NCBI RefSeq assembly: GCF_000685015.1
Contig: NZ_BAYA01000010.1
Span: 248,001-312,000, forward strand
DNA: 64,000 nucleotides
Direction: 5' to 3'
Source of the DNA: Paraburkholderia bannensis NBRC 103871
Lineage (GTDB): Bacteria > Pseudomonadota > Gammaproteobacteria > Burkholderiales > Burkholderiaceae
Under the pieces are notes generated by a model. The model was not told the origin of the DNA and did not search any database. It saw nothing but the letters and a program-made list of their open reading frames with translations. The position numbers were made by a program, and so were the translations under genes. This document shows positions 16,952 to 24,800 of the stretch, in pieces; within the stretch, counting starts at the first letter, position 1, and every line of letters begins with the position of its first letter.

Positions 16952-18013
16952 ATGAAAAAGCTTCTACTGACCGTTCTCGTCGGCGCAACGCTTCCGGCCG
17001 TCTCGCATGCGCAATCGGGCGTCACCCTCTATGGCTACCTGGGCGGCGGCGTGCGCTGGGTCAATGGCCTGAAGGGCGGCAGCGCCGTCACGTTCAACAA
17101 CAATATTCTGGCTGGCAACCGCTTTGGCATTGCCGGCCAGGAAGACCTGGGCGGCGGCATCAAGGCGATCTTCAAGCTCGAAAACGCCTTCAATAGCGGC
17201 ACCGGTGCGCTCAAGAATAGCGGCGTGCTGTTCTCACAGGCGGCCTATGCCGGCTTCAATGGCGACTATGGCCGCCTCACTTTTGGGCGCCAGGTCAGCT
17301 CGAACGAGTATGTTGCGATTCTCCTCGACCCGCTTGAAGGCCAGGGACAGACACTGGCGGTTTCGCCCACTGCGCTTTACTACTTTAACTATTTCACTTA
17401 CGACACGCGCTTTAATAACACCATCAGCTATCTTGGACGCGCGGGCGGATTGCGTTACGGCGCGAGCTATTCGCCGGGCGGCGTCGCGGGCAACACACGT
17501 GCGGGCAGCAATGTCTCGGCGATGGCGCTGTACCAGTGGAGCGGCGGCCTCGCAGGCTTTGGCTACCAGAAGCAGTGGAACGCAGCCGCAACGCAATGGG
17601 CCGAAACCTTCCAGGGCGGCGGCTCGCTTGTCCTGGGCCCGGCGCGCCTCTTTCTCAGCTACGGCGACCTGCACGTGAGTTCGGCCACGCCGGGCGCGCC
17701 GCAGCGGCACGACCAGATGCCGGGCGCGGGGCTTGTCGTCATCCCAACGCCCGCCGTGCAATTGACGGCAGCGGTCTACTACGACCGCGCGACGCACATG
17801 GCGAACGCCAGACAGGGTAACGGCCACAAGCTCACGACCTACGCCGTCGCGGAGTATTACCTCTCCAAGCGCACCGAACTTTATGCGGAGGTCGATTTCG
17901 ACGGCCTGTCCGGTGCGTATCGTAGCGATGCGCTGAATATCGCGGCACTCGGCATACGCTCGGGCACCTATTCGACGACTGGCGTATCGGTGGGCTTGAT
18001 GACGCGGTTTTAA
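16952..18013 (+). CDS. Outer-membrane trimeric porin (Burkholderiales type)
   Basis: 353 residues. AAGGAG (16942-16947) lies just before the ATG. A cleavable signal peptide (MKKLLLTVLVGATLPAVSHA) is followed by QSGVTLYGYLGGG, the classic first strand of Burkholderiales general porins; RFGIAGQEDLGGGIKAIFKLE and the closing GLMTRF, with its terminal phenylalanine for BAM recognition, are also diagnostic. It forms a diffusion channel for small anions and nutrients. It lies 183 bases downstream of the alkylsulfatase on the same strand and may serve entry of its substrate, but could have its own promoter in that gap. Confidence 0.95.
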   Translation: MKKLLLTVLVGATLPAVSHAQSGVTLYGYLGGGVRWVNGLKGGSAVTFNNNILAGNRFGIAGQEDLGGGIKAIFKLENAFNSGTGALKNSGVLFSQAAYAGFNGDYGRLTFGRQVSSNEYVAILLDPLEGQGQTLAVSPTALYYFNYFTYDTRFNNTISYLGRAGGLRYGASYSPGGVAGNTRAGSNVSAMALYQWSGGLAGFGYQKQWNAAATQWAETFQGGGSLVLGPARLFLSYGDLHVSSATPGAPQRHDQMPGAGLVVIPTPAVQLTAAVYYDRATHMANARQGNGHKLTTYAVAEYYLSKRTELYAEVDFDGLSGAYRSDALNIAALGIRSGTYSTTGVSVGLMTRF

Positions 18014-18172
18014 AGGGCGCACGCGGCGCGGCGCGTGATCGGCAACAGACTTTACACGTTGTTACCCGCGCGTAGCGGACGGCTGGACGGCCATTCCTTA
18101 TACTCCGCCGAATCCGCTACCCGAAGACGGCCCGCCGCGCACCACGCGCGCAGCGCCGCAGAAAACACCGTG

Positions 18173-18793
18173 ATGCCCATGCTCTCTACTCGCTCCGCCC
18201 TGACCGCCGCGCTCGTCGCTGCTACCGCCGTTTCGCTGTCCGCCTGTGTTGCGCCTGGCTACGGCCCGGGCTATTCGTCTTATGGTTCGCAACAGGGTTA
18301 CCAGGGGCAATATGCGCAACCGGCCTACGCACAACCCGCCACGGTGCAGCAGCCGGCTTACACACCGCCTCCGCCGCCGCCCGCACAGCCTTATGACTCG
18401 CAGAATAGCGGTCAATATGGCGGACAGTACAACGCACCGCAGTACAACAATCAATACGGCACGCAGTACGGCACGATCGCCGCGATTCGCCCGGTCAGCA
18501 GCGCCACGAGCGCGGGCGGTGTCGGCGGAACGGTCGTTGGCGCGCTGGTGGGTGGCGTGCTCGGCAACCAGATCGGCCGGGGTCATGGCCGCGACGCCGC
18601 GACCGTCATCGGCGCGCTGGGCGGCGCCTACGCGGGCAACCAGATCGGCCAGCAGATGAGCGGCCCCGCAGGCTATCGCATCGACGTGCAAGTGAGCGAC
18701 GGTTCGACACGCTCCTTCGACGTGCCGACGCCTGGCGACCTGCATCCTGGCGACCGCGTGCAGATCAACGGCAGCCAGCTCTCGCGTTATTGA
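18173..18793 (+). CDS. Glycine-zipper outer-membrane lipoprotein (SlyB / 17-kDa antigen-like)
   Basis: 206 residues from ATG 18173; a second ATG at 18179 is equally possible. A lipoprotein signal ends at the lipobox LSAC. Next is a Gln/Tyr/Pro-rich stretch of about 80 residues (repeats of QYGGQY and QYGTQYG type and a run of prolines), then a glycine-zipper 2TM segment (GGVGGTVVGALVGGVLGNQIG, then GALGGAYAGNQIG) and a small C-terminal beta domain. Such lipoproteins stabilise the outer membrane; the precise role is unknown. A strong terminator follows. Confidence 0.88.
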   Translation: MPMLSTRSALTAALVAATAVSLSACVAPGYGPGYSSYGSQQGYQGQYAQPAYAQPATVQQPAYTPPPPPPAQPYDSQNSGQYGGQYNAPQYNNQYGTQYGTIAAIRPVSSATSAGGVGGTVVGALVGGVLGNQIGRGHGRDAATVIGALGGAYAGNQIGQQMSGPAGYRIDVQVSDGSTRSFDVPTPGDLHPGDRVQINGSQLSRY

Positions 18794-18831
18794 TTCGCAC
18801 GCTGACGCTGATATTCGTTGCAAATGAGAAA

Positions 18832-18862
18832 CGCCCTGCTTTCCCGGCAGGGCGTTTTTTTT
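18832..18862. terminator. Bidirectional intrinsic terminator
   Basis: CGCCCTGC (18832-18839) pairs perfectly with GCAGGGCG (18847-18854), seven-base loop, followed by eight T (18855-18862). It ends the lipoprotein transcript and probably also the convergent fadD-type transcript. Confidence 0.9.
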
Positions 18863-18879
18863 ATTGTCCAGCGATTCGA

Positions 18880-20553
18880 TCAGGCGCGACCGTCGCGCAA
18901 CTCGCGTCGCAGGATCTTGCCGATATTGCTCTTTGGCAGCCCCTCGCGGAACTCGACGAGCTTCGGTCGCTTGTATCCGGTCAGGCGCTCCTTGCACCAG
19001 TTGAAAATATCCGCGTCGGTAAGCGACGGATCTCTTCGCACCACGAATATTTTCACGGCTTCACCCGAATGGCGATCGGGCACACCCACTGCCGCCACTT
19101 CGAACACGCCCGGATGCTGCGCCACGACGTCCTCGACTTCGTTCGGATAGACGTTGAAACCCGACACGAGAATCATGTCCTTCTTGCGGTCGACGATCTT
19201 GACCAGCCCGCTTTCGTCCATCACCGCGATATCGCCAGATTTGAAGAAGCCATCGGGCGTCATCACCTTTGCCGTTTCGTCGGGGCGCTGCCAGTAGCCG
19301 GCCATCACCTGCGGCCCACGAATGCACAACTCGCCCGCCACGCCCACACCCAGCACGTTGTTGTCGTCGTCGCGAATCGACACGTCCACCGAGGGCAGCG
19401 GCAGCCCAATCGTGCCGCTCCACGTCACGGAGACCGCCGAATTGCAGGTCACGCACGCCGAAGTTTCCGTCAGCCCATAGCCTTCCACGATGGGCACGCC
19501 CGTCTTTTCGAACCAGCGCTTCGCCACGGCTTCCTGCACCGCCATGCCGCCGCCCACCACGGCGAACAATTGCGAAAAATCCAGCTTGCCGAAGTCGGGA
19601 TGATCGAGCATCGCGTTATAGAGCGTATTCACCGCGGGGAACATGGTGATGTGATAGCCGCGCAACGTATCAATCATCCCGGCCATATCGCGCGGATTCG
19701 GGATCAGCACCGAAAGGCCGCCCGTGTGGATGCTCAGCAAGCCGCAAACCGTCAATGCGAATACGTGATAAAGCGGCAACGCGGCAACGGTCACGTTCTG
19801 TGTCACATCAGGGCGATTTGCGCGCGCCGGTTCAAGCCACGCCTGGGTCTGCAACAGGTTGGCGATGAGATTGCGATGCAGCAGCACCGCGCCCTTCGAT
19901 ACCCCCGTCGTGCCGCCCGTGTACTGGAGGAACGCAATGTCGTCGAGGCCCTGCTCCACGCGCTCGAACGGCAGACGCGCGCCCTCGGCGATCGCGGCGT
20001 TGAAGCTCGTGTATCCCGGCAGGCTCCACGCGGGCACCATCTTCTTCACTCGCCGCACCATGAAGTTCACGAGCCAGCCCTTCATGCCGAGCAGGTCGCC
20101 CATCGATGCAACCACAACATGTTTGATATCCGTGTGCTTCACCACCGCTTGCAAGGTAGTGGCGAAATTCTCCAGCAACACGATGGCTTGCGCGCCACTG
20201 TCCTTCAACTGATGTTCGAGTTCGCGCGGCGTATAAAGCGGATTGACGTTCACTGCCACATAGCCCGCGCGCAAGATCGCCGCCAGGGCGACCGGATATT
20301 GCAGCACGTTGGGCATCATGATCGCGACACGCGCGCCGCGCTCAAGTCCCTTCGATTGCAGCCACGCGCCAAGACGCTGCGAAAGCGCATCGAGTTGCGC
20401 GTAGCTGATGGTCTTGCCCATGCACGCAAATGCGGGCCGCTCTCCATATTGCCGGAAGCTGTCCTCGAAAAGCGCCGTGATGGAGTTGTAGCGCGACAGG
20501 TCGATTTCAGCCGTCACGCCCGCAGGATAGGAATGGAGCCAGGGTTTGTTCAT
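18880..20553 (-). CDS. fadD: Long-chain fatty-acid-CoA ligase (FadD type)
   Basis: 557 residues from MNKPWLHSYP, close to the family's usual length of about 560. An in-frame TTG at 20574 would add seven residues but is less convincing. Motifs: LQYTGGTTGVSKGA (phosphate loop), GYGLTETSACV, FFKSGDIAVMDESG, VDRKKDMILVSGFNVYPNEVE and the catalytic lysine in SNIGKILRREL. It converts free long-chain fatty acids to acyl-CoA at the inner membrane for beta-oxidation or lipid recycling. The MFS-acyltransferase fusion lies immediately upstream on the same strand (68-bp gap), suggesting a shared role in fatty acid reuse. Confidence 0.92.
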   Translation of the reverse strand: MNKPWLHSYPAGVTAEIDLSRYNSITALFEDSFRQYGERPAFACMGKTISYAQLDALSQRLGAWLQSKGLERGARVAIMMPNVLQYPVALAAILRAGYVAVNVNPLYTPRELEHQLKDSGAQAIVLLENFATTLQAVVKHTDIKHVVVASMGDLLGMKGWLVNFMVRRVKKMVPAWSLPGYTSFNAAIAEGARLPFERVEQGLDDIAFLQYTGGTTGVSKGAVLLHRNLIANLLQTQAWLEPARANRPDVTQNVTVAALPLYHVFALTVCGLLSIHTGGLSVLIPNPRDMAGMIDTLRGYHITMFPAVNTLYNAMLDHPDFGKLDFSQLFAVVGGGMAVQEAVAKRWFEKTGVPIVEGYGLTETSACVTCNSAVSVTWSGTIGLPLPSVDVSIRDDDNNVLGVGVAGELCIRGPQVMAGYWQRPDETAKVMTPDGFFKSGDIAVMDESGLVKIVDRKKDMILVSGFNVYPNEVEDVVAQHPGVFEVAAVGVPDRHSGEAVKIFVVRRDPSLTDADIFNWCKERLTGYKRPKLVEFREGLPKSNIGKILRRELRDGRA

Positions 20554-20621
20554 GATGTCGTTCGAGAAAGCCAAATGAGTTTTTGAATCGCGCGCGTTTC
20601 GCGCAATGCATCGCGTGTTCT

Positions 20622-22538
20622 TTAAGGCTGCATGCCGCGCAGGCGCATGACGATTTCCTGAAGCCGTTGCGGCGAGGCATCGGCGGGTGCCAGCGGCTCG
20701 CCTACTGCCAGCGTGAGACGGCTCATTGCCCCCAGACGCAGCGGACGCGGCATGCTAGCCCGCTCGTCGCGCGAAAACACACTGCCCCACAAGCCCCGCA
20801 GCGCCATCGGCACGACCGGTGCTGGCACACGACGCAGGATCTCTGTTACGCCATGGCGAAACGTATTCATCTCGCCGTTGCGCGTGAGTTTGCCCTCGGG
20901 AAAGATGCACACCAGCTCGCCTTCCGTGAGCGCCTGCGCACAGCGCGCATAGGCTTGATCGAGCAACGCGGCATCTTCGTGTGCGGGGGCAATCGGAATC
21001 GCCTTCACGTGGCGAAACAACCAGCCCGCCAGGCGCGAGCGAAAAATGCGGTGATCCATCACGAAGCGAATCGGGCGCGGGCTTTCGGCCATGATCACGA
21101 TGGCGTCGACAAAACTGACGTGATTGCAGACGAGCACCGCAGCGCCTTCATGCGGAATGCGTTGCGTATCGACGAGATTGACGCGATAAAACGTATGCAC
21201 GAGCACCCATGCGATAAAGCGCAGCATGAATTCCGGCACAAGCGAGTAAATGTACACGGCAATGGCGATATTCAACAGCCCCGTAATAAGGAAAAGGCCC
21301 GGAATATGCATACCGACTGCGCCAAGCGCCACGCCCATCAGCGCCGATGCAATCATGAATAACGCATTGAGAATATTGTTTGCCGCGATGATGCGGGCGC
21401 GGTGCGTCGGCTTGCTGCGGCTTTGAATCAGCGCATAGAGCGGCACGCTATAGAAGCCGCCAAACATCGCGAGCAGGAACAGGTCGGCCAGCACGCGCCA
21501 GTGGATCGCCGCCCCCATGAATTCGCCCACCGATTGCAGATGCGTGTGTGCGGGCAGTGCATGGCTCGCGAAAAACAGGTCGATGGCGAACACACTCATG
21601 CCGATGGAGCCAAGCGGCACGAGGCCGATTTCGATGCGTCCGCGCGAAAGACGTTCGCACAGCAGCGAACCGATGCCAATGCCTGCGGAAAAGGTGGCAA
21701 GCAGCACGGTCACGACATCGGGATTCGCACTGAGCACGTCTTTCGCGAAACCGAAGAATGACGAGAGGAACGTAGCGCCTACAAACCAGAGCCACGAAAT
21801 GCCAAGCAGCCCCAGAAACACGGTGCGATCTTCGCGCGCGATCTTGAGATTGCGCCACGTTTCGCCAATTGGATTCCAGTTGATGCGCAGATCGGGCTGA
21901 GGCGCGGGAGAAGACGGCACACGCGAGGACACAAGGCGCCCCAGCAGCGCGAGCGCCACGCACAGGCCCGCCAGCAGCATCGCGCCATGCGCGCCAGCGG
22001 CGGCAGCCGCGCCGCCTGCCACAGTGCCCGCGAGGATGGCCACGAACGTGCCCATCTCAACGAGGCCGTTGCCGCCCACGAGCTCCGCGTCCGAGAGATG
22101 TTGCGGCAAATACGCGTATTTCACCGGCCCAAACAGCGTCGAATGCACGCCCATGAGGAACGTGCAGAGATAGAGCAGCGGCGCGCTATGCAGCAGGAAT
22201 CCCGCACCGCCAACCAGCATCGCGACAATTTCAAAGCTCTTCACGAAGCGCGTGAGCGCAGCCTTGTCGAAGCGGTCGGCAAACTGGCCCGCCGTCGCCG
22301 AAAACAGCACGAAAGGCAGCACGAACAGCGCTGGAATGACAAATGCAGCCGTCTTTGCATCGACGCCCGCGAAGCTCGACGCCTCGTAGGTCACGAGCGA
22401 CGTGAAGCCAATCTTGAAGGCGTTGTCATTGAGCGCACCGAGGAACTGCGTCCAGAAGAACGGCGCGAAACGGCGCTCGCGCAACAGGGCGAACTGCGAG
22501 GGTTCGTCACGGCTTTCGCGGCTTGCGGTAGAGGTCAT
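20622..22538 (-). CDS. MFS lysophospholipid flippase fused to 1-acyltransferase (LplT-Aas-like)
   Basis: 638 residues. The first two thirds form an MFS domain with LplT-like features (FFWTQFLGALNDNAFKIGF and FADRFDKAALTRF). The last third is a PlsC-type acyltransferase with CNHVSFVDA (catalytic HX4D) and FPEGKLTRNG (substrate binding). Such fusions import lysophospholipid and re-acylate it. The full Aas of E. coli also has an acyl-ACP synthetase domain; here that is absent, but the adjacent FadD could supply acyl-CoA. The start was chosen at MTSTASRE because upstream in-frame residues are not membrane-like; no clear Shine-Dalgarno precedes it. Confidence 0.92.
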   Translation of the reverse strand: MTSTASRESRDEPSQFALLRERRFAPFFWTQFLGALNDNAFKIGFTSLVTYEASSFAGVDAKTAAFVIPALFVLPFVLFSATAGQFADRFDKAALTRFVKSFEIVAMLVGGAGFLLHSAPLLYLCTFLMGVHSTLFGPVKYAYLPQHLSDAELVGGNGLVEMGTFVAILAGTVAGGAAAAAGAHGAMLLAGLCVALALLGRLVSSRVPSSPAPQPDLRINWNPIGETWRNLKIAREDRTVFLGLLGISWLWFVGATFLSSFFGFAKDVLSANPDVVTVLLATFSAGIGIGSLLCERLSRGRIEIGLVPLGSIGMSVFAIDLFFASHALPAHTHLQSVGEFMGAAIHWRVLADLFLLAMFGGFYSVPLYALIQSRSKPTHRARIIAANNILNALFMIASALMGVALGAVGMHIPGLFLITGLLNIAIAVYIYSLVPEFMLRFIAWVLVHTFYRVNLVDTQRIPHEGAAVLVCNHVSFVDAIVIMAESPRPIRFVMDHRIFRSRLAGWLFRHVKAIPIAPAHEDAALLDQAYARCAQALTEGELVCIFPEGKLTRNGEMNTFRHGVTEILRRVPAPVVPMALRGLWGSVFSRDERASMPRPLRLGAMSRLTLAVGEPLAPADASPQRLQEIVMRLRGMQP

Positions 22539-22671
22539 GGGAGGCTCGTGAGTTTGCGCAATGATCGGTCGGAGGGCGCGCTGTGCAGCTTGCCATCGAA
22601 TGTCGCGCCCGGCGTGAAGACAGGAGCAAGTATGCCGACGAGGATCAAATAGAACGCAAACTCGTGCTAGA

Positions 22672-22690
22672 GTCACCTTTACTGTCACCT
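22672..22690 (+). promoter_or_regulatory. GTCACCT direct repeats upstream of the HTH gene
   Basis: GTCACCT occurs at 22672-22678 and 22684-22690, twelve bases apart, in the A/T-richer stretch between the divergent acyltransferase and HTH genes. Spacing near one helical turn suggests a regulator site; identity unknown. Confidence 0.3.
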
Positions 22691-22717
22691 AAAGTATCAT
22701 TTTTCAATACTTTTTTG

Positions 22718-23461
22718 ATGAGCCAAACCGCCCAACTGGTCGAAACGCTGAAGCGGCAACTGCGCGCGCGACGCCTCACTTATCGCGACGTGGCGCAAGC
22801 CCTGCGCGTTTCCGAGCCCAGCGTGAAGCGGCTATTTTCGAAGGGGCGCTTCACGCTCGACCGGCTCGAAGAGATCTGCGGACTGCTGGGCTTCACGCTC
22901 GCCGAACTGGTGCAGGAAGCCGCGGCAACGGTGCCGCCATTGCGCATCCTCACGCAGGCGCAGGAAGCGCAGCTCGTCTCGAACGAGCGACTGCTGCTGG
23001 TGACGGTCTGCGCACTCAATCACTGGACGCTCGACGATATCGTCGCGACCTATCGCATCACGCGCGCGCAATGTCTCACGCTGCTGCTTGGCCTCGATCG
23101 TATGGGCCTGATTGCGCTGCTGCCCGGCGACCGCATACGGTTGCTGGTGGCGCGCGACTTCGACTGGATTCCGGGCGGGCCGATCCGGCAATACTTCAAG
23201 GCGCGCGGACTGGGGGACTTTCTGGAGGGGAGTTTCGCGGGCGCGGGCGAGTCGCTTGAGTTCACGCAAGGCATGCTGACCGAAGCGGCGCGCGCAGAGT
23301 TATCGGTGGAGTTGCGGCGCTTGCGCAGCAAATTCGCGGCCTTGCATGATGAGTCGGCAACGGCGCCGCTGACGCATCGGCGCGGGACGGGTTTGCTGAT
23401 CGGCACGCGGGAATGGGAACCGCGTATGTTTGCCGAATTAAGGCGCGAGGTGGCGTCATGA
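22718..23461 (+). CDS. XRE-type HTH regulator with uncharacterised C-terminal domain
   Basis: 247 residues. Residues about 8-62 form a lambda-repressor-like HTH (LRARRLTYRDVAQALRVSE, then SVKRLFSKGRFTLDRLEEIC). The C-terminal 170 residues look like a winged-helix segment (LNHWTLDDIVATYRITRAQC) plus an alpha/beta part I do not recognise. The start is at MSQTAQLVE; longer in-frame ATGs lie in the A/T-rich upstream region and are unlikely. Divergent from the MFS-acyltransferase fusion, with direct repeats between them, so it may regulate lipid-recycling genes. Confidence 0.85.
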   Translation: MSQTAQLVETLKRQLRARRLTYRDVAQALRVSEPSVKRLFSKGRFTLDRLEEICGLLGFTLAELVQEAAATVPPLRILTQAQEAQLVSNERLLLVTVCALNHWTLDDIVATYRITRAQCLTLLLGLDRMGLIALLPGDRIRLLVARDFDWIPGGPIRQYFKARGLGDFLEGSFAGAGESLEFTQGMLTEAARAELSVELRRLRSKFAALHDESATAPLTHRRGTGLLIGTREWEPRMFAELRREVAS

Positions 23462-23475
23462 GCGGTTCGGAAAGG

Positions 23476-23494
23476 CCATCCGGGGCATGGATGG
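23476..23494. terminator. Hairpin between convergent genes
   Basis: CCATCC (23476-23481) pairs with GGATGG (23489-23494) over a seven-base loop, in the 72-bp gap between the HTH gene and the convergent GNAT gene. There is no T run, so termination is uncertain. Confidence 0.3.
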
Positions 23495-23533
23495 TCGCTT
23501 CGCCTAGCTTCGCTTCGCTCGATCGAGTGAGAC

Positions 23534-24064
23534 TCAGCCGTCTACAGGATTAGCCGGCGTATCCAGCACCAGCTGATAAAACGCCAGGTCGAGCCAGCGG
23601 CCAAACTTGAAGCCCACTTCCGGCAGCGTGCCGACGAGCTTGAAACCCAGTCGCTCGTGCAACGCGATGCTGCCCGCGTTGGTCGCATCGATGCCGCCCA
23701 TCAGCACATGCACGTCGTTTTCGCGTGCGGCGGCAATGACCGCGTCCATGATCACGCGGCCAAGCCCGCGGCCGCGATGATCCTTGTGCACGTATACGGA
23801 GTGCTCAACCGTGTATTTGAAAGCCGGGAACGCGCGGAACGTGCCATAGCTGCCGAATGCCAGCAACGTGCCGTGTTCGTCTTCCACGCCGATCACCGGG
23901 AAATTTCCCGCGCGCTTGGCTTCGAACCACGCGGCCATCTTCTGCGCGTCGCGCGGCTTGTACTCGTACAGCGCGGTCGAGTTGACGATCGCGTCGTTGA
24001 AGATCTCCAGGATCGCATCGGCATGACGCTCGTGGGTGCATTGCACGATGATGGGATCGCTCAT
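23534..24064 (-). CDS. GNAT N-acetyltransferase (phosphinothricin/methionine sulfoximine type)
   Basis: 176 residues. The order of motifs (AILEIFNDAIVNSTALYEYKP, VYVHKDHRGRGLG for acetyl-CoA pyrophosphate binding, MGGIDATNAGSIALHERLGF) matches the PAT/YncA group, which acetylates the amino group of L-amino-acid analogues such as methionine sulfoximine or phosphinothricin. Its ATG overlaps the stop of the upstream XRE-cupin gene as ATGA, so the two are translationally coupled, and the regulator presumably controls it. Substrate specificity is not established. Confidence 0.92.
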   Translation of the reverse strand: MSDPIIVQCTHERHADAILEIFNDAIVNSTALYEYKPRDAQKMAAWFEAKRAGNFPVIGVEDEHGTLLAFGSYGTFRAFPAFKYTVEHSVYVHKDHRGRGLGRVIMDAVIAAARENDVHVLMGGIDATNAGSIALHERLGFKLVGTLPEVGFKFGRWLDLAFYQLVLDTPANPVDG

Positions 24065-24651
24065 TTCGGTGTCCTTTGATTCGTGGATACGGTCGTCAAC
24101 GCCAATGCGTAGCGCGCGGGCTTGCGGCCCGGGTTGTGAAAAACAATCTGCTGGTCGAGCACCATCGCGAGGCAATCGCCGGCTTTCAGGTGCCACGCCT
24201 TTTCGCCGACGCTAATCGACATTTCGCCTTCCAGCACCCACACCTGCTGGTGCGTCGTTGCAAGGCGCGTCACGTTATCGAACGTGACGCTCTCGCCCGG
24301 CGGAAAGCTGACTTCGACGAGTTCGAGCGGCGACGCAAAGCCCACCGGCGACACGTGGCGACGCCGATAACCCGTGGCGGGGTCAGTCCACGTCTGCTGA
24401 TCCGCGCGGCGCGCGAGCGGCTGCTCCTGCGCGTCGCCGTCCGCTTCGTCAGTAAAAAGCGCGGGTAGGGTCACGCCCAGCGCGTCCGCCAGCTTGTTGA
24501 GCACGACGGCCGTGGGACTGATCTCCTGGCGCTCGATCAGCGAGATCGTCGAACGGCTGACGCCACTGGCTTCGGCCAGATCGTCCAGGGTGTGGCCGTG
24601 CGCCTTGCGCAGGTCGCGCACGCGTTTGGCGAGCAGGGCTTCGACATTCAT
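24061..24651 (-). CDS. XRE-cupin transcriptional regulator
   Basis: 196 residues: an N-terminal HTH (VRDLRKAHGHTLDDLAEASG, then SRSTISLIERQEISP) joined to a C-terminal cupin (SFPPGESVTF, HQQVWVLEGEMSIS, LKAGDCLAM), the usual layout of small-ligand-sensing repressors such as PuuR/SutR relatives. The ATG coincides with the start point predicted from a strong promoter directly upstream, and an inverted repeat covers that promoter's -10, so it is probably autoregulated and leaderless. Coupled by ATGA overlap to the GNAT gene. Confidence 0.92.
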   Translation of the reverse strand: MNVEALLAKRVRDLRKAHGHTLDDLAEASGVSRSTISLIERQEISPTAVVLNKLADALGVTLPALFTDEADGDAQEQPLARRADQQTWTDPATGYRRRHVSPVGFASPLELVEVSFPPGESVTFDNVTRLATTHQQVWVLEGEMSISVGEKAWHLKAGDCLAMVLDQQIVFHNPGRKPARYALALTTVSTNQRTPK

Positions 24652-24652
24652 G

Positions 24653-24685
24653 AATCCAGTATAATGGATTTTTATTCTAGTGCAA
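24653..24685 (-). promoter_or_regulatory. Strong promoter and operator of the XRE-cupin/GNAT operon
   Basis: On the minus strand, TTGCAC (24685-24680), a 16-base spacer and TATACT (24663-24658). Seven bases below the -10 is the A of the ATG at 24651, predicting a leaderless mRNA. AATCCA (24653-24658) and TGGATT (24665-24670) form a perfect inverted repeat over the -10, the expected position for autorepression. Confidence 0.65.
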
Positions 24686-24800
24686 TGGAAATTGTGCTGC
24701 CGAGCCAGTCCGTCTCGTGTCCGTATACCGATAGCTGGGTTTCAGGTGCGCAAGGCGGACACGCGTCGTCTGTTTCAGAACCGGCAACTGAAGCGGGTTC

